A DNA stretch of 64,000 bases, from positions 1,240,001-1,304,000 of the forward strand of contig NZ_CP043450.1 in NCBI RefSeq assembly GCF_003286415.2, read 5' to 3'. Numbering within the stretch: the stretch's first letter is position 1; each line of letters starts with the position of its first letter. Position numbers and translations under genes: made by a program. The stretch comes from Mucilaginibacter rubeus (lineage in GTDB: Bacteria > Bacteroidota > Bacteroidia > Sphingobacteriales > Sphingobacteriaceae). The notes under the pieces were generated by a model, which saw only the letters and a program-made list of their open reading frames with translations, was not told the origin of the DNA and made no database searches. Positions 43,265 through 52,199 of the stretch are shown one piece after another.

Positions 43265-44230
43265 TTATCGATTGGAGAAATTTACGATATCTGCCTCAGG
43301 CATATCGTTCATACACTTAAAGTGCCCAAGCGGGCATTTCTCGAGACCGAATTTTGAGCAGGGGCGGCAGGATAGATCAACGCCCGCAACCAATACTTCT
43401 TTTACTTTATATGGCCAAACACCCAGCAGATCGGGCGTGGTGCCGCCCCAAACAGATGCTATTGGCACGTTAAAAGCCTCGGCAATGTGGGTGAGGCCGG
43501 TATCAAAACCTATTACATTCTTAGCTTTCGATACCAGGAATACTGATTCGTCAAGAGAGGTAATACCACAGGCATTATAAACAGAAGTGCCTATGGCAGC
43601 GGCAATTTCATCGCCATTAGCCTTAACATCATTGCCGCCTAATAATAAAACCGGTAGTTTAAGCTGTTTGCAAATGCTAATGATCTTGTAATTGGGCATG
43701 CGCTTGGTGAAATGTGTTGCGCCAATTACAAAAGCAGCGTATCCGTTTTGATGACTTACAGGGAGTAATTTGGTAATATCATGTTCGGCCTTGATATAGT
43801 AGTCGATTGGGTTATCATCATTAACTACGCCTAAAAACTTAACGGCTTTCAAATACCTGTCAACCAAATGATCCTTACTTACCAGGTTTCGCTTTAGCTT
43901 TAAGCTCAGCCATTTGAGGATGGGCTGTTTTTTATAGGTTGATGCCTTAATTCCTGTACGCAGTTTAATAATACTGGTTCGGAGGTTGTTATGCAGATCG
44001 ATTATCTGGTCGTACTTTTCGGCTTTGATCTCGTTGATCGTATCTGTTAAGGAAGGTTTTAATAACAGTAGTTTATCAACGTAAGGATTGTTATCGTAAA
44101 TATACTTAAAGGCTGGTTTGGTTAAAAAGTGGACCTCGGCATTAGGAACCTGCTTTTTTAGGCAACGTACAACAGGTGTGGTGTAAATTATATCACCCAT
44201 CGAGCTAAAGCGGATCACCAGTATCTTCAT
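43265..44230 (-). CDS. Glycosyltransferase family 9 (heptosyltransferase-like)
   Basis: The 321-residue protein has the GT-B fold of ADP-heptose:LPS heptosyltransferases. ILVIRFSSMGDIIYTTPVVR opens the N-terminal domain. The nucleotide site includes LLLGGNDVKANGDEIAAAIG and VIGFDTGLTHIAEAFNVPIA, the family's signature loops. It would transfer heptose onto lipopolysaccharide core or another glycan. It directly follows the genes that make ADP-heptose, in the same operon order. Confidence 0.92.
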   Translation of the reverse strand: MKILVIRFSSMGDIIYTTPVVRCLKKQVPNAEVHFLTKPAFKYIYDNNPYVDKLLLLKPSLTDTINEIKAEKYDQIIDLHNNLRTSIIKLRTGIKASTYKKQPILKWLSLKLKRNLVSKDHLVDRYLKAVKFLGVVNDDNPIDYYIKAEHDITKLLPVSHQNGYAAFVIGATHFTKRMPNYKIISICKQLKLPVLLLGGNDVKANGDEIAAAIGTSVYNACGITSLDESVFLVSKAKNVIGFDTGLTHIAEAFNVPIASVWGGTTPDLLGVWPYKVKEVLVAGVDLSCRPCSKFGLEKCPLGHFKCMNDMPEADIVNFSNR

Positions 44231-44244
44231 GTTGTTATTTGGGC

Positions 44245-44748
44245 TCAGGAAATCTGGTTCCTGATTTTTTCGATTATCGAGGTTGACGAATATCCTTCAA
44301 CAAAGTTAATGGTTTTAACCTCGCCTCCGTTGGCTATCACTTCTTTGGCACCTACAATGTTCTCAACCGCGTAATCCGCGCCTTTTACCAGGATATCGGG
44401 CAGGAGCGAACTGATCAGGTTAAGCGGTGTATCTTCTTCAAAAACAACAATGGCATCCACAAAAAATAGGGCTGCCAATAATGCGGCACGGCTATTTTGA
44501 TCGTTTACCGGGCGGGTTGGGCCTTTGATACGTCTTACCGAGCTATCGGCATTGAGACCAATCACCAGCTTATCGCCAAGTTCGGCCGCTTTGGCCAGGT
44601 AGGTGAGGTGCCCTATATGCAACAGGTCAAACACGCCATTAGTAAACACCACTTTTTTACCTTCGGCTTGCCAGTTTTTGATTTGGGATTGCAACGATGG
44701 TTGATCAGTTATTTTATCAAGAAGTGTTTTTTCGAAGCCGGTTCTCAT
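44245..44748 (-). CDS. rfaE2: D-glycero-beta-D-manno-heptose 1-phosphate adenylyltransferase (RfaE2)
   Basis: The 167-residue nucleotidyltransferase activates heptose-1-phosphate with ATP to ADP-heptose. The HIGH motif is GVFDLLHIGHLTYLAKAAEL, and the second motif is GADYAVENIVGAKEVIANGG. It is the RfaE domain II that is fused to the kinase in E. coli HldE; here it is separate. It lies 14 bp before the glycosyltransferase gene and downstream of gmhA. Confidence 0.94.
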   Translation of the reverse strand: MRTGFEKTLLDKITDQPSLQSQIKNWQAEGKKVVFTNGVFDLLHIGHLTYLAKAAELGDKLVIGLNADSSVRRIKGPTRPVNDQNSRAALLAALFFVDAIVVFEEDTPLNLISSLLPDILVKGADYAVENIVGAKEVIANGGEVKTINFVEGYSSTSIIEKIRNQIS

Positions 44749-44763
44749 TTAGTTTTCCTGTTG

Positions 44764-44825
44764 AGACGCATCACATGCGTCTTTTTTTTAATGACCAAAG
44801 ATATAAAGACGCATATGATGCGTCT
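44764..44825. repeat. Pair of AGACGCAT palindromes between gmhA and rfaE2
   Basis: AGACGCATCACATGCGTCT at 44764-44782 and AGACGCATATGATGCGTCT at 44807-44825 are each palindromic and are also inverted copies of one another. The first is followed by a T-run and could act as a terminator on the plus strand. Confidence 0.8.
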
Positions 44826-44835
44826 CTACTTGTTG

Positions 44836-45405
44836 TTATTCAAAAAGGTTATCTACGGCAGTACACAGGATATGCCCAATAAGGATGTGCATTTCCTGGA
44901 TGCGTGCAGTGATGTTGGATGGCACGATGACATTCAATTGGCAAAGGCCATTCATTTTACCGCCGTCCCTACCCGAAAGGCCTAAGGTTTTAAGCTCCAG
45001 TTTTTTAGCTGATTCAAACGCCGCCAATATCCCCGGACTGTTACCACTGGTCGAAATACCGATGAACAGATCGCCCGGTTTGCCAAATGCTTCTACCTGG
45101 CGCGAAAACACATGCTCGTAGCCATAATCATTAGCTATCGATGTAAGTGCCGAAGTATCTACCGTTAAAGCAATACCTGGCAAAGGTTTACGGTCTTTTA
45201 CAAAACGACCGCTAAGCTCCGCGGCAATATGCTGGGCATCGGCAGCACTGCCGCCATTGCCGGCCAGTAGTACCTTGTTGCCGCTTTTTATGGTTGATGT
45301 GATCATTTCACAGGCTGTCTCAATATCGCCGCTAAGGGTATCAATTACCTTTTGCAGGGTATCCTGATGATCTTTAAGTTCGTTTAATATTTGAATTTTG
45401 TTCAT
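44836..45405 (-). CDS. gmhA: Sedoheptulose-7-phosphate isomerase (SIS domain)
   Basis: The 189-residue SIS-domain enzyme converts sedoheptulose-7-phosphate to D-glycero-D-manno-heptose-7-phosphate, the first step to ADP-heptose. Motifs are VLLAGNGGSAADAQHIAAEL and SGRFVKDRKPLPGIALTVDT, which are GmhA hallmarks, and GISTSGNSPGILAAFE for the sugar-phosphate site. The last residues of the protein lie next to the palindromic repeats at 44764. gmhB, which should remove the second phosphate, is absent from this cluster. Confidence 0.94.
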   Translation of the reverse strand: MNKIQILNELKDHQDTLQKVIDTLSGDIETACEMITSTIKSGNKVLLAGNGGSAADAQHIAAELSGRFVKDRKPLPGIALTVDTSALTSIANDYGYEHVFSRQVEAFGKPGDLFIGISTSGNSPGILAAFESAKKLELKTLGLSGRDGGKMNGLCQLNVIVPSNITARIQEMHILIGHILCTAVDNLFE

Positions 45406-45407
45406 TA

Positions 45408-45506
45408 ATTTATTTCATTGGGTCATTAAGTCATTTGGTCATTTTTTCTGACCTTTCGCCTTTGACCTTTTCCCTTTAGCCTTAATTTGACCTTTTCCCT
45501 TTAGCC
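45408..45506. repeat. Degenerate 8-bp and 7-bp arrays after the heptose kinase gene
   Basis: Around 45410-45440, words such as GTCATTAA, GTCATTTG and GTCATTTT repeat every eight bases. From about 45446 to the hldA stop at 45507, the sequence reads CTTTCGC, CTTTGAC, CTTTTCC, CTTTAGC and similar words at seven-base spacing, with a block of about 20 bases duplicated. No ORF lies here. Confidence 0.7.
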
Positions 45507-46502
45507 TCAATTAGCCGCCGACTTTAATATATCTTCAATAATCTCATCTACAGTAGTTGTGGCGCTGCCAACCCTGCGGATTACTATGGCGGCGGCGTGG
45601 TTGGCCAGTTCGCATGAGTCTTCAATACTTAAGCCACCTGCCATGAAGTAAGCCATGGTTGCCAATACAGTATCGCCGGCACCGGTTACATCAAAAACTT
45701 CGGTTGCTTTTACCGGTAAGCTTTTATGATCCTGCTCACTTAGTATTACCATGCCCTCTTCAGACAAAGTAACTACAATGTATTGCGTACCCGTTTGCTC
45801 AAAAATAACTTTCCCGGCCTGCTGCAGGCTTTCTATCGAGTTGATCTTTTCGGTTTTAGCGGCTTCAGACAGTTCCTTGCGGTTAGGTTTGATGATAAAA
45901 GCACCTTTATATTTTTCGTAATTAAGCCCTTTAGGGTCGATGATCACTTTTTTGCCTTTAGCATTCGCGGCCTTTATAATGCCTTGCGTTAAAAACGGCG
46001 AAAACAAGCCTTTGTTATAATCAGATAAAAGTACCATATCGGCATTATCAATATAACCGTTGAGTTTGCCGATAAGCTCATTAGCAATTGGCTCCGATAC
46101 CTCGTCGGTAACTTCACGATCAACCCGTACCAGTTGATGACTGCCTACAACAACACGGGTTTTAACAGTTGTTGGTCTGCCGTTATCCTTTATAATAGTG
46201 TCAGTTTCAACACCTTCATCGGTCAGGATTTTGATTAGTTCGCCTGCCGCCTGATCGTTACCAATTACACCCGCAACAATAACTTTTGCCCCTAATGATA
46301 CCAGGTTTTGAACCACATTGCCGGCACCGCCCAATGTAGTGGTTTCGTTTTTTACATTTACAATAGGTACAGGTGCCTCGGGCGAAAGGCGGGTGGCATT
46401 GCCCCATATATAATGGTCAACCATCAGGTCGCCAATAACCAGTATTGCCGGTTTATGTGCCGAAGCCTGTATGGATCGTACTTTGTCTTTAAGGTGGTTC
46501 AT
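45507..46502 (-). CDS. hldA: D-glycero-beta-D-manno-heptose-7-phosphate kinase (RfaE1)
   Basis: The 331-residue PfkB-family kinase phosphorylates heptose-7-phosphate. Its signature sites are ILVIGDLMVDHYIWGNATRL and VPIVNVKNETTTLGGAGNVV. The C-terminal ATP site is EVFDVTGAGDTVLATMAYFM with the catalytic Asp. It is the RfaE domain I. It begins the cluster of heptose genes on the minus strand: kinase, isomerase, adenylyltransferase, glycosyltransferase. Confidence 0.94.
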   Translation of the reverse strand: MNHLKDKVRSIQASAHKPAILVIGDLMVDHYIWGNATRLSPEAPVPIVNVKNETTTLGGAGNVVQNLVSLGAKVIVAGVIGNDQAAGELIKILTDEGVETDTIIKDNGRPTTVKTRVVVGSHQLVRVDREVTDEVSEPIANELIGKLNGYIDNADMVLLSDYNKGLFSPFLTQGIIKAANAKGKKVIIDPKGLNYEKYKGAFIIKPNRKELSEAAKTEKINSIESLQQAGKVIFEQTGTQYIVVTLSEEGMVILSEQDHKSLPVKATEVFDVTGAGDTVLATMAYFMAGGLSIEDSCELANHAAAIVIRRVGSATTTVDEIIEDILKSAAN

Positions 46503-46507
46503 TTAAT

Positions 46508-46589
46508 TTTTAGTCATTATTTCATTGCGTCATTAAGTCATTGTTTTATCGGGAAAATGCCTTAAAAACTAATCTTCGATCTCTAATCA
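46508..46589. repeat. 8-bp and 7-bp arrays between polX and the heptose kinase gene
   Basis: AGTCATTA, TTTCATTG, CGTCATTA and AGTCATTG repeat at eight-base spacing at 46511-46542. Words CTAATCT, TCGATCT, CTAATCA and CTAACCT repeat at seven-base spacing at 46568-46596, running into the polX stop. Confidence 0.65.
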
Positions 46590-48263
46590 CTAACCTCTTT
46601 TCTTAGTAAACGCTTTTGTAATTTCATCCAGCGACATGGCATTCATGCACATCTCTCGGTATAAGCCGCCTTTACGTGCCGCAAGGATGCCGTAATGCAT
46701 ATCTGTAAAACCTTCAATGCGGTGGGCATCGGGGTTTATGGAAAGCATAACACCTTTATCTAAAGCATATTGGTGCCAGCGCCAGTCGAGGTCAAGACGC
46801 AGCGGATTTGCGTTGATCTCAATAACCACATTATTGGCAGCGCACGCGTCTATTACTTTTTTATAATTGATAGGATAACCGCCACGACTTAACAAAAGCC
46901 TGCCGGTAGGGTGCCCCAATATGGTTGTGTACGGATTTTCAATTGCAGTGATCAGCCTTGAAGTTGCCTTTTCCTCGTCCATTTTAAGGATTGAGTGCAC
47001 AGAGGCTACAATGAAATCAAATTTTTGCAGGATCTCATCAGGATAATCAAGCGAACCATCATACAAAATGTCCGACTCAATGCCTTTAAAAATATGAAAG
47101 CCGTCGATTTTTTTATTCAGGGCGTCTATTTCTTCGTGTTGTTGCAGTACCCGTTCAATGCTGAGGCCCTTTGCATAAAAAGCGCTTTTGCTGTGATCGC
47201 ACATACCCAGGTATTCGAGTTTCAGGGTATCCCGGCAGTAAAGTGCCATTTCTTCAATGGTATTTACCCCGTCGCTCCAGGTACTGTGATTGTGGAGCGT
47301 GCCTTTCAGATCATGCCAGTTGATTAGTATTGGCAGTTCGTTCTTTTCGGCTTTTTCAATAAACAGGGTGCCTTCACGCAATTCGGGCTGCATCCAGGCC
47401 AAACCGGCTTTGGTATAAATGAGTTCTTCACTCGCAGGTTGTTCCATCGGTGTGTTGATCCTGTCAAAAACAGCCTGTACGTGGTCATCTGTACCGGTGT
47501 TAACAAACAGTTCATAATAATAATCCGCTTTATCAACACAAATAATATCAACCAGCAAGCCATTTTGCAGCTCACCCTGAATATGATTTTTATTCTGAGT
47601 TACGTTGCAAAGAATAGTAGAATTTACCAACGCGTTGTAAGCCACATCCTGGTTAAGACTGCCAACTACAATCACAATTTCGGTAATGATCTCATTTAAA
47701 CGCCTGAATTCACCTGCGAAATGTTTCAGCGCATCAGGGAAAATGGCCTTTACTTCATCCATCAACTCATTAGCTTCCTTCTCGACCTGCGCAAAAAGGA
47801 ATTTGCCATTGCTCGCCATCCTGAATTCAATAGCTTTACGGATTTCCTCCTGTGTTTTAAGGCCGAAACCTTTCGCTTCAATCAGGCGGTTTTCATTACA
47901 TGCATAAAATAGTTCGCCTGTATTTTCAATTCCCAGCTCTTTCCAGATAATGGCTACCTTTTTAGGGCCTATACCTTTGATCCCCATCATCTCAACCACT
48001 CCGGCAGGCGTTTTATCCAACATGTCCTGTAGTTCGGTCATGGTGCCGGTTTCAAGTAGTTCGGCTACTTTGCCGGCTATGCTTTTGCCTATGCCATCAA
48101 TCTTTTCCAGTTCGTCCAGTTTTTTGCCGGCGATAGGGAAGGGCAGCTTGTCAACTTTAAAAGCTGCATTAGCTACCGATTTGATCTTGAACGGATTAAC
48201 CTCATGGAGTTCCATGAGTTGCGAGAGTAAGCGAAGCGTGCGGGCTATGGGTTTGTTTTCCAT
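46590..48263 (-). CDS. polX: DNA polymerase X family protein with PHP domain
   Basis: The 557-residue protein combines an N-terminal polymerase-beta-like part with a C-terminal PHP phosphoesterase. Helix-hairpin-helix motifs LEKIDGIGKSIAGKVAELLE and MMGIKGIGPKKVAIIWKELG bind DNA in base excision repair. The PHP domain shows HNHSTWSDGVNTIEEMALYC and LGMCDHSKSAFYAKGL metal-binding motifs. In the palm region the usual paired Asp motif is not obvious (IVIVVGSLNQDVAYNALVNS reads without it), so the polymerase activity may be lost. The start is the ATG at 48263; longer upstream frame lacks similarity. Confidence 0.9.
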   Translation of the reverse strand: MENKPIARTLRLLSQLMELHEVNPFKIKSVANAAFKVDKLPFPIAGKKLDELEKIDGIGKSIAGKVAELLETGTMTELQDMLDKTPAGVVEMMGIKGIGPKKVAIIWKELGIENTGELFYACNENRLIEAKGFGLKTQEEIRKAIEFRMASNGKFLFAQVEKEANELMDEVKAIFPDALKHFAGEFRRLNEIITEIVIVVGSLNQDVAYNALVNSTILCNVTQNKNHIQGELQNGLLVDIICVDKADYYYELFVNTGTDDHVQAVFDRINTPMEQPASEELIYTKAGLAWMQPELREGTLFIEKAEKNELPILINWHDLKGTLHNHSTWSDGVNTIEEMALYCRDTLKLEYLGMCDHSKSAFYAKGLSIERVLQQHEEIDALNKKIDGFHIFKGIESDILYDGSLDYPDEILQKFDFIVASVHSILKMDEEKATSRLITAIENPYTTILGHPTGRLLLSRGGYPINYKKVIDACAANNVVIEINANPLRLDLDWRWHQYALDKGVMLSINPDAHRIEGFTDMHYGILAARKGGLYREMCMNAMSLDEITKAFTKKRG

Positions 48264-48465
48264 AAATACAATGAGGCGGTAAAAATACAAAAAGCCATTG
48301 TAATGACAGCTTAAGGAGAGGGTTTGTTTTTGCAGGACGGAATTTTCATTCGAAGACACAAAGTATTCTAAATGTGTTGGAACGTTTAGAGCCCTTGGGC
48401 TTTGCGTGGTATTTCAAATTATACAGTAAGTAGCCATTGAATTATTTAACTTTAATAAAAAGACC

Positions 48466-49215
48466 ATGCCCAATTACAACGATATCCTTTACGCGGCAGA
48501 AACTCATGCAGTTGATGAGATTAAAGCGTATTTTAATAAAGGCGGCAGTCCGAATGAAGTTCATGACGGGACTCCGGTTTTTACTATGATGGTTGAAATG
48601 TATGCCCGTGGACCCCGGTTTAAGGATTGCGTTAGGGTATTCATTGATGCAGGACTTGAATATGAAGACAAGGCTTTGCTGGCGGTTTTGGCTCATGATG
48701 AAGAAATGCTAAAACTGACTTTAAATTCAGACGCTTCAGTTGTTGACAAAACATATTTCTTATATAATAATACCTATACGCCATTAACCGGCGGCACTTT
48801 AATGCATTTTTGTGCCGAATATAATAGCTTGGCCTGCGCCAAAATACTTTTAGATCATGGTGCTGATATAAATGCTAAAGCGGCATATGATGAATATGGC
48901 TTCGGCGGACATACGCCTATTTTTCATACTGTCAATCAAAATGGCAATAGCTCGGTTGATATGCTTCACTTTTTGCTGCAAAACGGAGCCGATCTGTTGT
49001 ATACGGTTAAAGGTCTGATCTGGGGCAGGGGATATGAATGGGAAACGTTTGTGCCGTCGGTAAATCCAATAAGTTATGCTATGATGGGCTCATTACCTCA
49101 ATTTCATCGTAAGGAACAAACAACTATGGAAACTGTGAGCCTGCTGATAAAGCATGCTTATGGAATTAATTATGTGCCAAATAATGTACCTAATGCTTAT
49201 TTGATGAGGGGGTAG
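48466..49215 (+). CDS. Ankyrin-repeat protein
   Basis: The 249-residue protein has clear ankyrin motifs: TLMHFCAEYNSLACAKILLD, HGADINAKAAYDEYG, HTPIFHTVNQNGNSSVDMLH and FLLQNGADLLYTVKG. It is cytoplasmic, with no signal. Ankyrin proteins in this size range often act as immunity or scaffold proteins. It converges on a ComJ-like gene only 55 bp away. Confidence 0.82.
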   Translation: MPNYNDILYAAETHAVDEIKAYFNKGGSPNEVHDGTPVFTMMVEMYARGPRFKDCVRVFIDAGLEYEDKALLAVLAHDEEMLKLTLNSDASVVDKTYFLYNNTYTPLTGGTLMHFCAEYNSLACAKILLDHGADINAKAAYDEYGFGGHTPIFHTVNQNGNSSVDMLHFLLQNGADLLYTVKGLIWGRGYEWETFVPSVNPISYAMMGSLPQFHRKEQTTMETVSLLIKHAYGINYVPNNVPNAYLMRG

Positions 49216-49270
49216 ATAAATAGTACTCAACAGACTTAAAGTTTTAAAACTTCGTAATCCAATAAGTAAA

Positions 49271-49735
49271 TTAACTACGTAGATATTTCTTTAAAACGGT
49301 TCTTTCTGCATTTTCACTGGGCCAAATCTCTATTCGATAGAAATCATTACCTTCATCTCCATCAACAGAAGCAAGGTTTGAAGAATATATCCTAACCCTA
49401 TAATTTCCAGGCGCGGTGCGTAATTCTATTTGTACTGTCCAATCCGGGCAATTAAGTATTTGGATTACTCCGGATTTTATATCAATACCAGCCTCAACAA
49501 CATGATCGAAACTGGAAAAATCTACAATGTTATTCGCTGTCTCTAAAATTTCAAGTTCGGCTTTAACGGGGCCATAACATTCCGTTCTTATACCTAAAAC
49601 GCCATCTTCAATAGCTAACCGATCTTCATAAGCTTCGTTTGTACAAAAACTTGCAGAATCAGTTTGGCCGGGAGAGCTTTCATCATAAACATAAAACTGG
49701 TTATATGAAGTATAGAAATCCAATGGATATTTCAT
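49271..49735 (-). CDS. Putative ComJ-like (nuclease-inhibitor / immunity) protein
   Basis: The 154-residue acidic protein opens DFYTSYNQFYVYDESSPGQT, then CTNEAYEDRLAIEDGVLGIR, and further on has TAPGNYRVRIYSS and DFYRIEIWP. This resembles the order in Bacillus ComJ, the inhibitor of the DNA-entry nuclease NucA (SY-x-QF start, a T(D/N)EA segment, a PxGxY strand and a DxYxI end). Similarity is by eye and low. It converges on the ankyrin gene. A toxin partner is not seen in the window. Confidence 0.4.
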   Translation of the reverse strand: MKYPLDFYTSYNQFYVYDESSPGQTDSASFCTNEAYEDRLAIEDGVLGIRTECYGPVKAELEILETANNIVDFSSFDHVVEAGIDIKSGVIQILNCPDWTVQIELRTAPGNYRVRIYSSNLASVDGDEGNDFYRIEIWPSENAERTVLKKYLRS

Positions 49736-49759
49736 GGTTTAAGTTTTTCTAAAAATAAA

Positions 49760-49786
49760 AAAAGCCACCCAAATCGGGCGGCTTTT
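49760..49786 (-). terminator. Intrinsic terminator of sppA
   Basis: AAAAGCCGCCC with GGGTGGCTTTT forms an 11-bp stem with one G-U pair and a 5-base loop on the minus strand, 31 bp after the sppA stop. Confidence 0.8.
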
Positions 49787-49816
49787 CACAATCAAAATGT
49801 ATGTATTAATGAAATT

Positions 49817-51607
49817 TTACTTGATCACAAGGTCGTAAGGCAGGCGGGCTTGCGGGGTGCGCATCATTTGGGTGATGCCTTTTATCTGTTGATAAACCCT
49901 GTAGTTTTCGCCAAGCTCATTTTTTACCATACGGGTTTGTACCTCGGCACTTAAGCCGCTGCCCACTTTGCTGAAAATACTTTTTTGCTCGGGGTAGTTT
50001 ACAATGTTATAGTTTTTGATCTTCGCTTTTTTAGCGGCAGAGGCAATAGCGTCATTTATATTTCCTAAGCGGTCAACCAGGCCAATTTTCAGGGCTTGCT
50101 CACCTGTCCATACACGGCCCTGGCCAATGCTGTTGATGTAGGCCTGCGTTTTACCACGACCATCGGCAACAGCCTTGGTAAATTCGTCATAACCGTGGTT
50201 TACGCTGTTTTGTAATATCAAACGTTCTTCCGGGCTCAACGGACGACTGATATCGCCGAGGTCAGCATATTTGCCGGTTTTTACACCGTCAAATGTTACA
50301 CCCAGTTTATCGTTAAATAATTTTTGCATATTAGGCAGCACCGCGAAAATACCAATAGAGCCGGTGATAGTGTTAGGCTGCGCGATGATAGAATCGGCAG
50401 CGCATGAAATGTAATAGCCGCCTGATGCCGCGTAATCACCCATAGAAACAATGATCGGTTTCTTTTCGTGGATAAGTTTTACCTCGCGCCAGATTACATC
50501 CGATGCCAATGAACTGCCGCCCGGTGAGTTTACACGCAATACCACAGCTTTTACCTTATCATCTAAACGGGCTTTACGCAATGCTTTGGAGATTGTTTCT
50601 GAGCCGATGTTATTGTCGTCACTCTCGCCGCCGGTAATATCGCCCGATGCATAAACAACAGCGATGCGGTTTTTTGATGATGAGTCATCTTCCTTGTCGT
50701 CAGTATCTTCGGTTTTATTTTTTGCGTAGTCTTTAAGGTCAACGCTTTTCAAATCGTCCTTTAAATCAGTACCGGTACGTTTTTTCAGATCGTCCAGGAT
50801 CTCGTCTTTATATTTTAATCCGTCAACCAGTTTCAGTTTATAAGCATCTTCGGGGAACTGGATGCGCATGTTATCGGCGTAGCTAAATAATGAATCTCTA
50901 CTAACACCACGGCTTTTGCTGATGCCGGTTAAAAAATGATCATACAATGAACCCAGGTATGAAGTTACCTGAAGTTTATTGGCATCACTCATTTTGGTCA
51001 GGAACAAAGGCTCTACAGCACTTTTATAAGTGCCAACCTTAATGATCTGCGCTTCAATGCCTAACTTATCCAAAGCTCCTTTCAGGAAAGTAGTTTGTGA
51101 GCTGAAGCCATGGAATTCAAAAATACCTTTTGGGTTAATATAAACCTTATCTGCAACTGAAGCCAGGTAGTAAAAGCCTTGGGTGTATACTTCGGCATAG
51201 GCTATGATAAATTTGCCCGATTTTTTAAAGTCGATAAGGGCGTTGCGGATCTCCTCGGTAGTGGCCTGGCCGGCAGTCATATAACTTTCATCCAGGTATA
51301 TACCTTTTATATTATTATCGGTTTTGGCTTTTTTAATATCGGCCAGGATATCATTAAGCCCTATCGATTTATTGTCATTCAATCCTAAAAAGTCCAGATC
51401 GGCAAGCGGATTATTGGGGGTACGTTCAACTATCTGATTTTTAAGCGACATGTACAAAATAGAGTTGGGACTAACATCTACCGTTTTATCGCTGCCGGCT
51501 GATGCGATGAGGCCGACAATAATGCCAGCTCCTATTACACCTATTATTATGCCTGAAATAATTACCCCTACAATAGTGGCCAGAACGAATTTGAAGAATT
51601 GTTTCAT
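49817..51607 (-). CDS. sppA: Signal peptide peptidase SppA, long (67K) type
   Basis: The 596-residue serine protease degrades leftover signal peptides in the membrane. One N-terminal helix anchors it (FVLATIVGVIISGIIIGVIG). The two tandem domains of the 67K type are visible: the first holds the catalytic Lys around ATEEIRNALIDFKKSGKFII, the second the Ser motif SMGDYAASGGYYISCAADSI. A charged Asp/Glu/Lys linker lies between (DDKEDDSSSKN). It is transcribed alone and ends at a terminator. Confidence 0.95.
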   Translation of the reverse strand: MKQFFKFVLATIVGVIISGIIIGVIGAGIIVGLIASAGSDKTVDVSPNSILYMSLKNQIVERTPNNPLADLDFLGLNDNKSIGLNDILADIKKAKTDNNIKGIYLDESYMTAGQATTEEIRNALIDFKKSGKFIIAYAEVYTQGFYYLASVADKVYINPKGIFEFHGFSSQTTFLKGALDKLGIEAQIIKVGTYKSAVEPLFLTKMSDANKLQVTSYLGSLYDHFLTGISKSRGVSRDSLFSYADNMRIQFPEDAYKLKLVDGLKYKDEILDDLKKRTGTDLKDDLKSVDLKDYAKNKTEDTDDKEDDSSSKNRIAVVYASGDITGGESDDNNIGSETISKALRKARLDDKVKAVVLRVNSPGGSSLASDVIWREVKLIHEKKPIIVSMGDYAASGGYYISCAADSIIAQPNTITGSIGIFAVLPNMQKLFNDKLGVTFDGVKTGKYADLGDISRPLSPEERLILQNSVNHGYDEFTKAVADGRGKTQAYINSIGQGRVWTGEQALKIGLVDRLGNINDAIASAAKKAKIKNYNIVNYPEQKSIFSKVGSGLSAEVQTRMVKNELGENYRVYQQIKGITQMMRTPQARLPYDLVIK

Positions 51608-51694
51608 TAATGTTATAAATCTTTTTAACTATGCAAACTTAGTAATAAGGCGCCGTATAATGCTAAGAGCGGTTTCCATTATATTTGTTACAAC

Positions 51695-52183
51695 ATGATT
51701 GATGTTTTTTTACTACTTGGGAGTAACCTCGGTAAGCGCGAATTGTTTCTGCAACAAGCAATTGAAACTATTTCGTCCCAAATTGCGCCCGTTAAAATTG
51801 TATCATCGGTTTACGAAACCCAATCGTGGGGGAAAACTGATGAGCCCGACTATTTAAACCAGGTGCTGATGCTCCAAACAGCGCTTTCGGCACAGGATGT
51901 TTTGGAAAAAATATTGGGTATCGAACTGGAGATGGGGCGTACGCGGGAGGTTAAGTGGGGATCTCGTACTATTGATATCGATATTTTGTTTTATGGCGAT
52001 GTGGTGATTCACGAGTTTAACCTGGTAGTCCCGCACCCTGAATTGTATAAACGCAGTTTTACATTAATTCCTTTGGCCGAGATAGCGCCTGATTTTATTC
52101 ATCCTGTGTTTAAAAAAAATATTTTGCAGCTAAAGGATGAACTAAAGGATAACTTAATCGTAAAAAAGCATATTTTTGAATAA
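51695..52183 (+). CDS. folK: 2-amino-4-hydroxy-6-hydroxymethyldihydropteridine pyrophosphokinase
   Basis: The 162-residue enzyme transfers pyrophosphate from ATP to hydroxymethyldihydropterin in folate synthesis. VFLLLGSNLGKRELFLQQAI opens it, and the diagnostic segment is EMGRTREVKWGSRTIDIDIL, with VVPHPELYKRSFTLIPLAEI at the end. It serves the same cofactor as folA at 26.7 kb, though they are not linked. The Hpt gene starts 17 bp after its stop. Confidence 0.96.
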   Translation: MIDVFLLLGSNLGKRELFLQQAIETISSQIAPVKIVSSVYETQSWGKTDEPDYLNQVLMLQTALSAQDVLEKILGIELEMGRTREVKWGSRTIDIDILFYGDVVIHEFNLVVPHPELYKRSFTLIPLAEIAPDFIHPVFKKNILQLKDELKDNLIVKKHIFE

Positions 52184-52199
52184 ACACAAAGCTTTTATA

